Positions 11,206 to 22,825 of a stretch of 64,000 bases of DNA are shown piece by piece. The stretch covers positions 764,627,413 to 764,691,412 of the forward strand of contig NC_081414.1 of NCBI RefSeq assembly GCF_030272615.1, read 5' to 3'. The notes under the pieces are model-generated. The model made no database searches. It saw only the letters and a program-made list of their open reading frames with translations, and was not told where the DNA came from. The stretch is from Cryptomeria japonica. Lineage: Eukaryota > Streptophyta > Pinopsida > Cupressales > Cupressaceae. The position numbers were made by a program, and so were the translations under genes. Every line of letters starts with the position of its first letter. Position 1 is the stretch's first letter.

Positions 11206-12915
11206 TTGGCGGTATCTGCAGCCTTGCTGGTTCCACACCCAGATTTCATAACTGATACTTATAGGGTTGAATTGGTTTATAGACCTAGTGTGCCAGATAA
11301 TTCTGAATCCTGGCAGGTGTTCGAAAATGATAAACAGATTCAGAACTTTCTGCAATGTGCTGACATTTTTACATCCTTGTTTTATGAAGGGTTGGCAGAG
11401 AGTTGTAAAGAGTTTTCTCCTGATACACAAGAGGAAACACATGATGGGATGATACAGTTAAAGGGAAATAAAATTCCAAAGGGTTTATTTTCTCTTGAAT
11501 GTCTCTTCGACAGGAAAGATGGGTATGTTAAGCGAAGAGATAAGGAAGCTCCTATGATTCAGAGCTTTGGGGAGTACGAGCAAATTAACATTGGTACCAA
11601 TGAGGATCCTAAATTTGTTAATTTGGGAAAATGGTGTTCCGAAGTGGAAAGAAAGAGGTTCATTGATTTACTGGTAGAGTTCAAAGATGTATTTGCATGG
11701 AGTTATGATGATTTGAAGAACTTTAGGGATGGTAAGTTTCAACATCAAATTCCTTTGAAGCCAGGTGTTAATCCATTCCGACAAAAGTTGAGGAACTTTA
11801 ATCCCAAGGTAGCATAAGTGATTTTTCATGAGGTTGACAAAGTGTTGAAGGCTTAAATTATTTATCCTATACACCATTCTACCTGGGTTGCAAACATAGT
11901 TCTTGTTCGGAAGAAGAATGGTGAGATACGAATCTATGTTGATTTTAGAAACTTAAATCAAGCAAGTTTGAAGGATAATTATCCCCTGCCTGCGATGGAT
12001 CATATTTTACAAACTGTTTCTGGGTCGGAGATGATGTCTATGTTGGATGGTTTCTTTGGGTATAATCAGATCAGTGTCGTGGAGCATGATCAACACAAGA
12101 CAACCTTTATAACTTTGTGGGGCACTTTCACTTATAACAGGATGCCTTTTGGGTTGATTAACATAGGAACTACTTTTCAAAGAGTGATGGATCTTTCCTT
12201 TGGACATTTGAGGGATAAGATTATTGTGGTGTATTTAGATGATTTAACTGTATTCTCCAGAAAAAGGAAACATCATGTGCGGGACTTGAGGAAGGTTCTA
12301 ATGAGATGCAGAGTGCATGGAGTATCCCTAAATCCTAAAAAGTTTGTCTTTGGTGTCACGGAGGGGAAAATTTTGGGACACATTGTCTCACAGGAAGGAG
12401 TAAAAGTTGATCCACAGAGAGTAAAGGTGATACAACAACTTAGTCTCCCCTCAAATAGAAATGGAGTGAGGTCTTTCTTTGGATAGGTGAACTTCTTAAG
12501 ACGTTTTATTCCTGGTTTTGCTGAAACTACCAAGTTCATTGTGAATATGATGAGTGAGAAGGCAAATTTTAAGTGGAATGAAGCTAGCATAAAAGCTTTC
12601 AAAGAGATTAAGAAGGCAATTGCACATGCGCCAACCCTGGTGAATCCAGACTTTAATAGGGATTTTATTATTTATTGCTATGCATCAGACCATACTATAT
12701 CCGGGATTTTGGTTCAAAAAGGGGAAGATAACGAGGAAGTGCCGATTTCATTTATGAGTGTTCCCCTGAAGAAGCATGAGTTGAAGTATTCATAGATAGA
12801 GAAGCAAGCTTATGCGGTGGTTAAAGCCATGAAACAGTTCAGGTATTATATACTTCACTCGCATGCGATTGTTTTTGTTCCCAATTCTACAGTAAAGGCT
12901 ATTTTAACTCAACAA
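11206..12915 (+). pseudogene. Tat-type reverse transcriptase and RNase H, truncated
   Basis: A linker (11206-11740) leads into a Ty3 reverse transcriptase. Visible blocks are RKKNGEIRIYVDFRNLNQAS, MSMLDGFFGYNQI, FTYNRMPFGLINIGTTFQRV, the catalytic VVYLDDLTVF and LGHIVSQEGVKVDPQRV. All three catalytic Asp positions are kept. Stops at 11815, about 11855 and 12484 interrupt a single frame. The tether and RNase H follow (FLRRFIPGFAETTKFI, then CYASDHTISGILVQKG), with the expected catalytic TDAS changed to CYAS. The frame ends at TQQDV near 12915, where hAT sequence starts. Connection end, integrase and 3' LTR are missing. Confidence 0.9.
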
Positions 12916-12916
12916 G

Positions 12917-13306
12917 ATGTTGGCATATGTGAAGCTTGCTGATTTATGTCTTCCCATGATATTGGGTTCAGTGGAAGATGAGAGAGTTTTCAGTGCTTTG
13001 AGGTTCCTAAAATCAAAGCTAAGAAACAAACTAGACATAAATTTGGAAAATTGCTTGAGGCTCTATACATCTAGGTATGATGTCCAAACTTTTCCTTACG
13101 ATAGGGCACTGCAAATCTGGAGGTCCAAATGTGAAAGAAGAGGTTTGAGAAACACTTCAAACCAAAGTGCTAGTGGGACTGCTAGAGCTACTGGTAGCAT
13201 TGAGATGCAGTTTGGTGAAGATATGCAGACTCAGACTCGGAGTGAAGAAACCATAGACGAGAATCAATAAAGCACTGAATTTGATGAGGATGAATGGCAA
13301 CTGTAA
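12917..13306 (+). pseudogene. hAT transposase C-terminal dimerisation domain fragment
   Basis: The frame reads KLADLCLPMILGSVEDERVF, then SALRFLKSKLRNKLDINLEN and CLRLYTSRYD. This is the hAT family C-terminal dimerisation region, where an S-x-x-x-E-R-x-F-S string is followed by K-x-R-L-R-N. A polar tail ends in FDEDEWQL and a TAA at 13304-13306. An earlier TAA (13268) looks like a nonsense change of a Gln codon. The upstream catalytic DDE portion, BED finger and terminal inverted repeats are absent. The fragment begins exactly where the Ty3 RNase H stops, so it marks an insertion remnant or deletion breakpoint. Confidence 0.75.
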
Positions 13307-14390
13307 GAGATTGGTATTTATTAATCTTATTACTGTATCTCATCATTCATATTACAAAAGCATATTACTTTTTGCAATTAGAATTTAATATTGATTTGTA
13401 ATTATATTTTTCAACTTTCTATTTCCAGATTTAAAATAGCATAATAAAAAAAAAAACCACAATGTGTTTATTGATATAGAGATGTTTATTGTTTATTTAT
13501 ACATGTTTGAGTCTCAAATCTATGTGATACATTTCAGAACCATATGATACAATTCATTCAATAGTAATACACATGTTGAGAACTTAGGTTTTCATTAATT
13601 CTTTCAAAATATAGCCATATGATACAATTCATTCAATAGTAATACACCAAATTCCAATCTGTGTGATTCTCCATGCCAATTGCAAAAGTGAATACAAAGT
13701 TTTAGAACCCTTTGCAAATGACCCTGAATTCCCTTTTATAAAAAAAAAGAGAGCAACAACAACTCCTGTGTGATTCTCCAATGTCCATGCAAAAGTGAAT
13801 ACAAAGTTTCAGAAGTAGAACCCTTTGCAAAATTGCAAATGACCCTGAATTCCCTTTTATAGAAACAAGGGAGCAACAACAGCTTTAGGTCGAATTGCAA
13901 TTTTGCAACATGTGTTGTTGAACATCAAAATCACAAACTCAACACATTTATATGGCCATCACAGGCCGTATTAGCAATTTAACATCTACTACATGTTTGA
14001 TGTCTCCTGTTCAAAAAACAGAGTTCAAAATTAAATATTAATTAACGACATGAAAAATTAAACATAGATAATAGCAGTGCCTAAAACCTACTAATCAGAA
14101 ATAGAGAAATGCATAAATGTTAAACCAAGGGAGAATTTGAGAATACAAATTTACTGGCTGAAGTTTTGCACTGTGCATCATAGATTCATAGGCTGGATTA
14201 GCAAAATAGCAATAGCGAGTGTTGTTTTTTTCCTATTCATAAAGTAGATTCATAGGATGGATTAGCAAAATAGCATTAGCGAGTGCATCATAGATTCATA
14301 GGCTGGACTAGCAAAATAGCAAACAGAAAAAACATTAAACCTTGAAATTAAGAATAAAAGAAGAAAATTGTGCAATACATACTATGATTC
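13307..14390. other. AT-rich non-coding segment with local duplications
   Basis: No ORF is supported. The segment lies between the hAT fragment (plus) and the 3' end of a large minus-strand ORF, and could contain downstream sequence of both. It holds the ~110-bp duplication at 13661-13880. A 30-38-bp sequence around ATTCATAGGCTGGATTAGCA occurs three times at about 14185, 14245 and 14290. The string CATATGATACAATTCATTCA occurs twice (about 13546 and 13617). Confidence 0.6.
13661..13880. repeat. ~110-bp imperfect tandem duplication
   Basis: Two adjacent copies share TGTGATTCTCCA, AAAAGTGAATACAAAGTTT, AGAACCCTTTGCAAA and GACCCTGAATTCCCTTTTAT in the same order (about 13661-13765 and 13767-13880). 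They differ by small indels. Confidence 0.8.
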
Positions 14391-17300
14391 TTAAGAATTA
14401 TGTGCCAGTTTTTGTAGGGTGCTCCACTCTTCATCTGATGGAAGGTCAATATTCTGTAAACTATGGAAAGTCAACTTCAACTTCATCAACATTCCATATT
14501 TATAAGATTTAATTGACATCACTATTTCATCCAATGCCGTATTTAGAGTTGTAAATGGTTGGATGAATTCCATAAAGCTTTTGGGAGTTGTGTCCTTTGG
14601 AAGCAAGTCTAAGTCAGACTTCATTTTTATCTCCATGATTTTTTTGTAAGCTTCTTCTCTAATGAGTTTATTTGATGTGTCAACAGGCTTAGGCAAACCA
14701 AGTTTAATCAAATTATTTTTCATTTCTTACAGCTTCACTATCTATTTTCCACAACTGTCCATAACTTCTGATGTTTCCCTTAGCTTCTGGTATTTTTGAA
14801 TGATAGATGATGTCTTAACTGTGGCATCAATGCGGCTCTTAACTCCCTTGGATGCCAAGTAGCTATCACTGGAACTGTAGACTACTTTCAGAATCTTTTT
14901 TGCCATTTCCTCTTTTGAATAAACATGTGTGCTCTTCTCATAGTGCCCTTTGATTTTTATAGAAAAATGTCTCATACTTTCAGTCAATTGAAACCATTCA
15001 CACAACTTCTCACTACTCTGCATTATTTGCTGCCAAATGTTTTCTTGTATATACTTCATTGTATTTTTCATATTATCTTTCAATCTATCCTCCAAAGTTT
15101 TTATTTTATCATTTGCATTGTGCAGGTCTTCTTTCATTTGTGCACATTTTTTTCTTTCTTCCTCTACTTCCTCTTGCAAATGTTTTTCTTTTTCCTTCCC
15201 ATGATCCAATAGGTCCTGTAACTTTCTCATTTCTGCGGCAACAGACTCATAACTTTTGTATAATTTTTGAAAACTGGCTTTTTCCTCAGGAAATTTTTTA
15301 CTACTTTTAACCAGTTTTTCAGTCAGGTCCTTCAATTCTGCATCCTTCTTCTCCTGCTTTGCAATTTCTACTGCAGAGCCTAAATTTTTAATCCTTTTAT
15401 GTAAATCATTGCACTTTCTATCTGCTACTTTCCTCCTTGATTTTTTGATTTCCAGGTTTGCTTGTAACTTTTCTATTTGTTTCTCTAGTTAATTTTTTTC
15501 TCTCTCCACCTTTAGCAGTGAAGTGTAGACCACTTCGTTAGTCCTTTTTGACACACTAATTTTGTCCACATTATGTACTTTGGAAAAATCCATTTGGAGG
15601 GTGCTAACTTGAAATTGAGAGGGATCTATCTGACTATGTGGTGGATTTTTATCTTTAGATGTATCCGGGGGCATAACAACCATGAACTCCATCATATCTT
15701 TCTGTGGGTCATATGTTGGAAATACCCTGTTCCTTGTAGGATGTTCATTTACAACTTCAAACACGGAATTCCTATGAAATGCTTTCTTTTTTTCTTTATT
15801 TGCTTTTGTTGTGTGTTCATATTTTTCATAGTAATCACGAAATTGAAAATCTGGGCTTGCTGAAACAATTGAATGTTTGAAAGGTGACATAGGAATACCA
15901 TAGGCTCCAATTCCACTTATTCATGTGGTTTTAACTAATGCTTGACCAAGACTACCAACAACAGTTCCTAATGCTGTCCCACTCCCACTGACACTTTCAT
16001 GTGTAGTTTTCATAGTCTTTTGAGGTGTGTGATCTGAAGATGTAAATGATTGATTTGTACTATCTGTGGCACTTGATATAGGATTCTCAATAGTATGAGA
16101 TTGAGTATCTACCTCTAGTGGCCTCTTGCAAGAGATATTTTGTTGTTGCCCTTGTCCAACACCAAGACAACTAGTATCAATAGTAGACCCCATGCCAACC
16201 CCACCAATCACGGTGGCACTTGACTGAACAATAATAGGAATACTATCCTCAGATTCCCCACCAGTAGCAATGGCACTTGATTCACCACCAATGGGAATAC
16301 CATGATGTGGTGGTGGTTGTGGATTTGAACCTGAAACAAATGAAGGTGGAACCTGAGGGTAATGAGTAGTACCTATCTATGATGAATATGAAGAATCAAG
16401 TCCAATGACTGGTTTATAAGGAACTTTTGATTTTGACTGTGATGGAAGTTGTACCTGAAGTGGATACCAAATGCCGTCTCCTCTGGCACCTAGACCACCA
16501 CCTTCAAAACCCATTTTTTCCACAAGGTTGGCCCCTTTGCTATATTTTTCTTTCATGGACTCACTGACTCCACCTGATATTTTTTGGACTGTAGTTGTTG
16601 TTGGAGGGGGCTCAACGAAAACCTCATGCTCATCATCATCACCTTCAGTCCCACCATGCTCCATATCCCACAATTTGCTAAACTCTGCATCTTCGTCAAT
16701 GCTCTCAAATTCTACACTTGTCTTTGGTTCACCGAGATTCCTCCTCATAGTCCAAAAATCATTTATTTTGGTTTGAGTGAAATAATTCTCTTTACATTCA
16801 TGCATAATTGATTTGGTAATAGATTTTTTAGATGGATTAGTAGATTTTAGGTAGAAATTGTAGGACCTCCTATTTTGGATGCCCTGGCCCTCCTCTGTTG
16901 TCCTCTCTGTGTGCATTTGCAATGCCATAATTTGTGATGAAATTTCTTCTGTCGAAATGTTATTGTCAGCTGCAATTTTCTCCATCTCTTTTTTAACCTC
17001 ATCCCATGAGTCCTTGTTTCTAAGCTTTTCTAGCAATGGTTTACTTTCATGTTGACATAACACTGAAGAGTTCCCATTTTTCTTAAGCCTTGCTTGAACT
17101 ACACCGATTGGATCATACTGCCAGAGACCCTCATCACCAAAGTTAAAAAATGTCAAGAAATCATGTGCCACAATGAATGCTTTTCTCTCAAATGTGAACC
17201 CTCCACATGAGAAAGGCAAGGAAGGAAATAAGCTCTTCTTTTGCTGACCATGGAAGTGCCTATTTGTGCTCTCCAATTGTCATACATACTCTAATGCAAA

Positions 17301-18480
17301 TACCCTCTCTGTCACATGTATTGGAAGTCTGTATGGTTTTACTGCCGATCCGTAAAACCTTAACACAGTGAATTCTTCCATGAAGAACCAATCAACCAAT
17401 TCAAGTTGAATGCAATCTCTACAAGACACAGGCAACCTAGGCATTGGAGTGCTTGTAATTTCATTATACATTGGTGCCAAAAAGAAGTCTACAAAATGGT
17501 TGTAGTTCTTTCTGTTATCATGCATCCTTATCTTTGGGGTCCAATCATATATTGGACACTCTATTCTCTTCCCAGTCTTCTCATCAATCTTATAGCTCAC
17601 AATTTGAAGCTTGTTGGTCTCAGATATTGCACGATACTTGGATAGAAGGAGATAGCATGAGTAGGATGAGAACCTAAATGTCTTACAAGAACCTTTTTTT
17701 ATCATTAGTAATTGTTTTTGCATGGATTTTACATTGTGCTCAATAAAATTATATCTTACTGGCTGACTTGGACAATGGATATTATAAATCATTTCAAGAA
17801 GGCTTGCACCCACTTCCCTATCATTTTCCAATCCCAGGCAAAATGACAACAAGGAAATAGTATCCCCAACCCATGGAACACAAATTTTAGAATCATAAGG
17901 AGGCTTATGATTCTGACCCAACATAATACCAGTACCAATCTTTATTAGAGCTTTGATAAATGAATCTCTGTGACTTGGATTGAGACTCTCATAATTCCCT
18001 GCCAGCTTTTCAAGGTCAATTTGGACGTTTGAATTTTGGGCTTCAAATCCTAAGTTCAACAAACAAGCAAATTCTCCCTCGTTTATGGATATAATTTCCT
18101 CTTTTGTATTTTTATTGACAATTGCTTTTTCATCTTCATCATAATTTTCGGCACAGACCATGACAAAATCAGGGCAAGAGAATACTTCAGGTAACACCAT
18201 GCTTCCCAATCCAACATCCCACAATGCGATTTTATTTGTTTTTTGTTGTAACATTGGGTTGAAAAGAGTAAATTTTGCCCTGGATGCATCTGCCGCCTTA
18301 CTAGACAATGTATATCTAATATCTATGATTCACTTTTCACCATGGATAACAGGGTCATAAATATCATGGTATTCATCAGTGAAACCTGGTGTTTTAACCA
18401 GTTTGGTTAGGTACATTTTTTTTTCACTCGGCTTCTTGTTGAACTACTGCTTCTCATTTTCCCCATCACTATTATTGTTA
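14391..18480 (-). pseudogene. Large unrecognised retroelement ORF, copy 2 (about 1,360 codons, nonsense-broken)
   Basis: One reading frame can be followed on the minus strand from about 18480 to 14391 without a frameshift. It is interrupted by stop codons at about 18450, 18330, 17280-17282, 16377-16379, 15921, 15487, 14742 and 14727. The first ~450 residues look globular; they end with FTVLRFYGSAVKPYRLP, which resembles FTYLRVEGFKGEPSRLP in the ORF at 4354. Further on is a glycine-rich segment NLVEKMGFEGGGLGARGDG (about 16500), which resembles a G-patch start. A long S/T/P/G-rich linker follows, then a strong coiled coil (about 15335-14800; strings KEKEKHLQEEVEEERKKCAQ and IKTLEDRLKDN). No Gag, protease or RT motif was seen. 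It may be the coding part of another non-autonomous LTR element; its LTRs were not found. Confidence 0.65.
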
Positions 18481-18990
18481 ATAATTCAAAATAATGCTAG
18501 ATAAAAACTTGAAAATGCTAACCCTCAAATTGGACCACGGGATTACCAAAAGCAAAAAAGGTGGGATGTAGGTGTTCTAGATTTTACCCGGAAATTGGAA
18601 TTTCTATTTCACTAGATTGGTGCAGACAGTCTCTGTTGCAACTTGCATTCCTCAATCTAGTAGTTATTTCTGAATCTCCCTCGATTTACAGGTTTGTCCA
18701 AGAAATGAAAGACGATTATGATTTATGAGTCTCTTATTTTGAAAACTCTAAAAACTAGAAAAGTAAAACCTAAATGGCAAAATATCAAGAATCATGTTGT
18801 AATTTTATTAATTACTATTAATAACTATTCGATGTCGAAGGACAAAACATTCATTACTTCAGTATAAATTCTGAGGACATTAAGAATCATGTTGTAATTT
18901 TATTAATTATTATTAATAACTATTAGATGCCGATGGACAAAACATTCACTACTTCAATATAAATTCTGAGGACATTAAATGTAATACGTT
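18481..18990. other. Non-coding AT-rich segment
   Basis: No supported ORF. It contains the 95-bp tandem duplication and leads directly into the degenerate repeat array at 18991. Confidence 0.6.
18787..18976. repeat. 95-bp tandem duplication
   Basis: 18787-18881 and 18882-18976 are nearly identical 95-bp copies starting AAGAATCATGTTGTAATTTT and ending TCTGAGGACATT. They differ at roughly six positions, mostly transitions. Confidence 0.9.
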
Positions 18991-20180
18991 CAATTTCGGG
19001 CGAAGTTCTCCCAAATGTGTTCACTTCCCACATTCGGGCCGAAATCCACCCTAAGCCATTGATCTTTGCTCATCCAACGGACAAGGGACCAAGGTACCTG
19101 TTGTGATTTTACGAGTCTATTTTTAAGTCTGTTTAATAATTTTAAACTTATGTCCGAAAAAGTGCTTTATAGACTTATATTTAATTAAATTTAAAACGTT
19201 TCAATTCCAGGCGAATTTCTCCCAAATGTGTTCACTTCCCACATTCGGGCCGAATTCCACACTAAGTCGTTGATCTTTGCTCATCCAACAAATGATGGTA
19301 CATATTGTCAGTTGTCATGGGTCCCATGACTTCTGCCAGTTTTCAGGCACGTCACCATACTCGTGTCACTTTTCCGGGCAAAGTTCTCAAAAATTTGTTC
19401 ACTTCCCACATTCGCCCTGAAATCCACCCTAAGTCATTGATCTTTGTTCATCCGACGGTCGATGGTACATGTTTTAAGATGTAGTGGGTCCCACGACTTT
19501 TGCCATTTTTTTGGCACGTCACCATAATCGTGTCACTTTCTGGGTTTGATTTTTAGTCTATTTAATCATTTTAAACCTCCACCCGAAAAAAACCTTTATA
19601 GACTTAATTATATTTAATTACATTTAAAATGTCCAATTCCAGGCGAAGTTCTTAGAAAGGTGTTCACTTCCCACATTCGGGCCGAAATCCACCCTAGCCG
19701 TTGATCTTTGTTCATCCAGCGGTCGATGGTACATGTTTTAAGATGTAGTGGGTCCCACAACTTCTGCCATTTTTCTGGCACGTCACCATACTCGTGTCAC
19801 TTTTCTGGTTTGATTTTTAGTCTACTTAATCATTTTAAAATTCCACTCGAAAAAGAGATTTATAGACTTAATTATATCTAATTAAATTTAAAATGTCCAA
19901 TTCCGGGCGAAGTTCTCAGAAAGGTGTTCCTTCCCACATTCAGGCCGAAATCCACCCTAGCCGTTGATCTTTGTTCATCCAACGATCGATGGTACCTATT
20001 TTAAGATGAAGTGGGTCCCACGACTTCTGCCATTTTTCTGACACGTCACCATACTCGTGTTACTTTTCGGGTCTGTTTTTAAAGTCTACTTAATCATTTT
20101 AAAATTTCGCCCGAAAAAGAGATTTATAGTCTATAGACTATAGACTTTCACTTAATTCTATTTAATTAAATTTAAAATGT
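18991..20180. repeat. Degenerate tandem-repeat array, about five units of 170-270 bp
   Basis: Units begin near 18991, 19201, 19370, 19631 and 19900, and a partial start is seen at about 20170. Each begins with a variant of ATTCCGGGCGAAGTTCTC. Next come GTTCACTTCCCACATTCGGG, CCGAAATCCACCCTA, a TTGATCTTTG..CATCCAACG block, GTGGGTCCCACGACTTCTGC and CACGTCACCATACTCGTGTC. Each ends in an AT-rich spacer with TTATAGACTTA. Units differ in length because parts are missing. A more diverged single copy is visible at about 23103-23260. Confidence 0.85.
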
Positions 20181-20840
20181 TAAATTCCGAGCAATAGTTT
20201 GAGATAACTATTAAATATAATGTTAATATTATTTGTAAAAATTTTAAATTCAAAAATAGTATAAAACATGAAACTTAGTTCCTAGAATAAAACAAATAAC
20301 TAAATAAAAATATAAATTTTGATATGTAATTTGAAAGGTAAAAGTTTAATATTAAAAAGAAAACATTCAATATTAAATCTAAAATATTAATTTAAAGTTT
20401 AACAAAATTCTTTGAAAATATGTTTACGATATATAATTTTTAAAAATAGTTTTAAAATATATATAAAATTTCAACATAAATTTAGTCTATTAATTTAAAA
20501 AAATGTGCAACTACAGTCTTCAACCTGTTAAGGCGAGCAAATTTGGAAAGTAAAAATGCCAAGGTGGCGATTAATTGTTGCACAAGGAGTTGTCTGCGAC
20601 ATGCCGCACGAAAGGAGGAAGGGGAGGATGGCAGGAAATCTTTTTCCTGATCTCATGGCATTAATGTCTTATCGTGCACATTCATTACCCGACCTATAAG
20701 ACAGAGGCAGATTTTTTTACCTTTTGATTTGTGTACCACTTTTTGCTTTGAAGCAGTAGCAGAACAAATTTGTAGTTCGTAGAATCGTACCTTCTGTAAG
20801 ACATTTTTTGTAGGAAGTGATTTTGAAATTGTAGGTGACA
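20181..20840. other. AT-rich sequence upstream of an unrecognised ORF
   Basis: Very AT-rich to about 20500, then of more balanced composition. No gene is supported. A TATA-like or other promoter element cannot be singled out. Confidence 0.5.
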
Positions 20841-21548
20841 ATGGATGCCAATTTCACACTTCGAACAGACAAGAAGTTGGTGCCCTTTTTGGGCAAAGTA
20901 TCTAATAAACAAATGCAAGGACTGTTCAAGTTTAAGGAGGAGAAGTTGTGGGCGGCAGCTCGACTGATGCTTGTGGAAGAGGTGGCACATATCAGTCACC
21001 GGTATCGAACTAACATGGAGGTTTACTCTCTGATTATGGCGTGAGCTTGTGAATTTGAACCAGAGGTGGAAAAGGTAAAACTCACATTGGTCAAATTGAT
21101 TGATGGGGAGTTTTTGATTAACCTGGATTCAATCTTGGAGTGGGTGGTGCTGGGAGTTGGCATTCAAGTTAAGGAAGGGGACAACCAAGAGGAATTGCTT
21201 CCTTTTATTCGTGGCCTAGAGGATGAAATCAAATACCATATCCGTGAATGAGCCTGAGTGGGGAGGGAAGCGATGAAACTCTTTGTTAAATTAACGAGGG
21301 TGGATGAAGTCCTGAATGCTTTGCATGTGGTGGCAAGGATGGAGGTTGGTAGGGCATTGAGAGATAGGGTTGAAGAAGGAAGGGCCATACAGCTACTGGC
21401 AAGCTTGGAGGGCGACCCCGACTTCGGGTTCCTAAACTGCATTCCAAAAATGAAAGTTGAAGCGGCAAAAGGGAAAGCCAAAGCATCGACCTCCGAGGAG
21501 GGAAGGGACTGGGAGGAGGTGACCCAGGGGGATAGTGAGACTGAGTGA
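20841..21548 (+). pseudogene. Unrecognised ORF (about 235 codons) with internal stops
   Basis: From ATG 20841 one frame reads to TGA 21546-21548, with stops at about 21042, 21249 and 21255. The product would be mostly alpha-helical and charged, with strings LRTDKKLVPFLGKVSNKQ, EEKLWAAARLMLVEEVAH and FVKLTRVDEVLNALHVVARM, and an acidic tail EEGRDWEEVTQGDSETE. GC content is higher than in the surroundings, which suggests past coding use. I do not recognise the family. It could be a gag-like protein of an unidentified element or a decayed host gene. It lies between the repeat array and its diverged outlier copy. Confidence 0.45.
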
Positions 21549-22166
21549 GCAGCCTATCGGCAATGAACTAGTTTTTTTGTCTGCTTGCTATAAGCTATGG
21601 AAAATTTTTGTATTTTGAAACTTTTCAATTAATTGAATGAAAAAACCTTGACCGATAAAATTTTGTATCTTGCAACTTTTGAAATTTTGTATTTTGAATG
21701 ACTATATAGTAATAGTATATATTTATAAAATTATAATCAACCATAATCAATGTACAAATAATTAATGGAACGAATTGAATTTTTTTTTTTATAGCATTAC
21801 ATAAAAAAGATCATGGTATTAAATTTATTTCCATTGTTTAACAAATAATTGAAATAACGTAGCTCATATACAAAAAGCATTTGAAAGAAATTAATTAATA
21901 AAAATGAAATAGAATTATAGAAAGCATTTTTATATCCATAAGACTGTAAGAGGTAAAGTGAAACAAACTGGAATTTGAAAAATTATCATTAATATGTATG
22001 CTTTTGAAATTTACAATTTTTTCGTCTGAGACTTGAGTCCCACAAAAACTTAAAAGCCAAAATGAGTGAGCCACTGGCAGCCTGTTAGGGTTCAAGGACA
22101 TAGGAAAAAAAAACTATAGGGGGGCGGGGCTAGGGCACAGGTAGTGTAATTGTTTACAATTTTTCC
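21549..22166. other. AT-rich intergenic segment
   Basis: No ORF or motif is supported. The segment separates two convergent unrecognised ORFs (plus ending 21548, minus ending 22167). A G-rich patch occurs near 22118-22132. Confidence 0.55.
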
Positions 22167-22743
22167 CTAAGAATCTGGCCCTCCTTCCATGTAGAATTCT
22201 TCGGACAACATAAGCTGAGAGAATTCTTCAAGCCACATGTAGTTTGGAAAGTCATCTAGGAGGAACCATTTCCAAAGGAAGTCCCTGCCAATCCGCGCCC
22301 ATTTTCTATGACGCGTCAGCTGCTCCGCATTCAGGTTTAGGAGAAACGGTTGCCTGGCCACTGGCAGTGTTTGGTCAGGGAGGAGAAGCTTGGATAAATC
22401 ACTCACCCAAGGGATCCCCACCCCTACTTCTGCAAGAATGACAAGAGTAATGTCGTATCCGAGGAAGTCTTCCTTAAAAACCTTCCTCAATAGTATTAGC
22501 ATATCCACCTTGTCTCCTCCCAGGTCCAGAAGAGACGCTAAGAAGCGGGATGTAAGGTCCATGTTAACACGGTACCTATTTTCATTTCTTAGAAATTCTC
22601 TGCCCAGCACCATCCGCACAGCCTCATTGGTGAACGACCCAACCTCCTTGCAGACTGATTGGAGGGTTGGGTCTCTAACAGAGCCTAGAAAGGCCCTCTG
22701 GTCCTATGCAGAAATGCTTCTCAAGTGGATGGGAGTGTTCATC
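22167..22743 (-). pseudogene. Unrecognised minus-strand ORF (about 190 codons), one stop
   Basis: From an ATG at about 22743 the frame reads to a stop at 22167, with one TAG near 22702. Strings include FLGSVRDPTLQSVCKEVGSF, NRYRVNMDLTSRFLASLLDL, LILLRKVFKEDFLGYDITLV and RIGRDFLWKWFLLDDFPNYM. It is leucine-rich and helical, with no signal peptide, knuckle or catalytic motif visible. Composition is again GC-richer than the flanks. Family unknown. It might belong to the same element as the plus-strand ORF at 20841, with convergent arrangement. Confidence 0.45.
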
Positions 22744-22825
22744 TTGAGAAAATAAATTAACAAATTAAACAACCTGAGCAGTGAGCCTATAAACCTAATA
22801 TACCGTGAGCAAAGGCCAATTGAAG

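Noticed and set aside
14925-15310. Phe/Leu-rich plus-strand ORFs that look like membrane proteins
   Set aside because: They are the opposite strand of the coiled-coil part of the large minus-strand ORF and have no independent support.
22244-22755. Plus-strand ORFs overlapping 22167-22743
   Set aside because: Opposite-strand shadows of the longer minus-strand frame.
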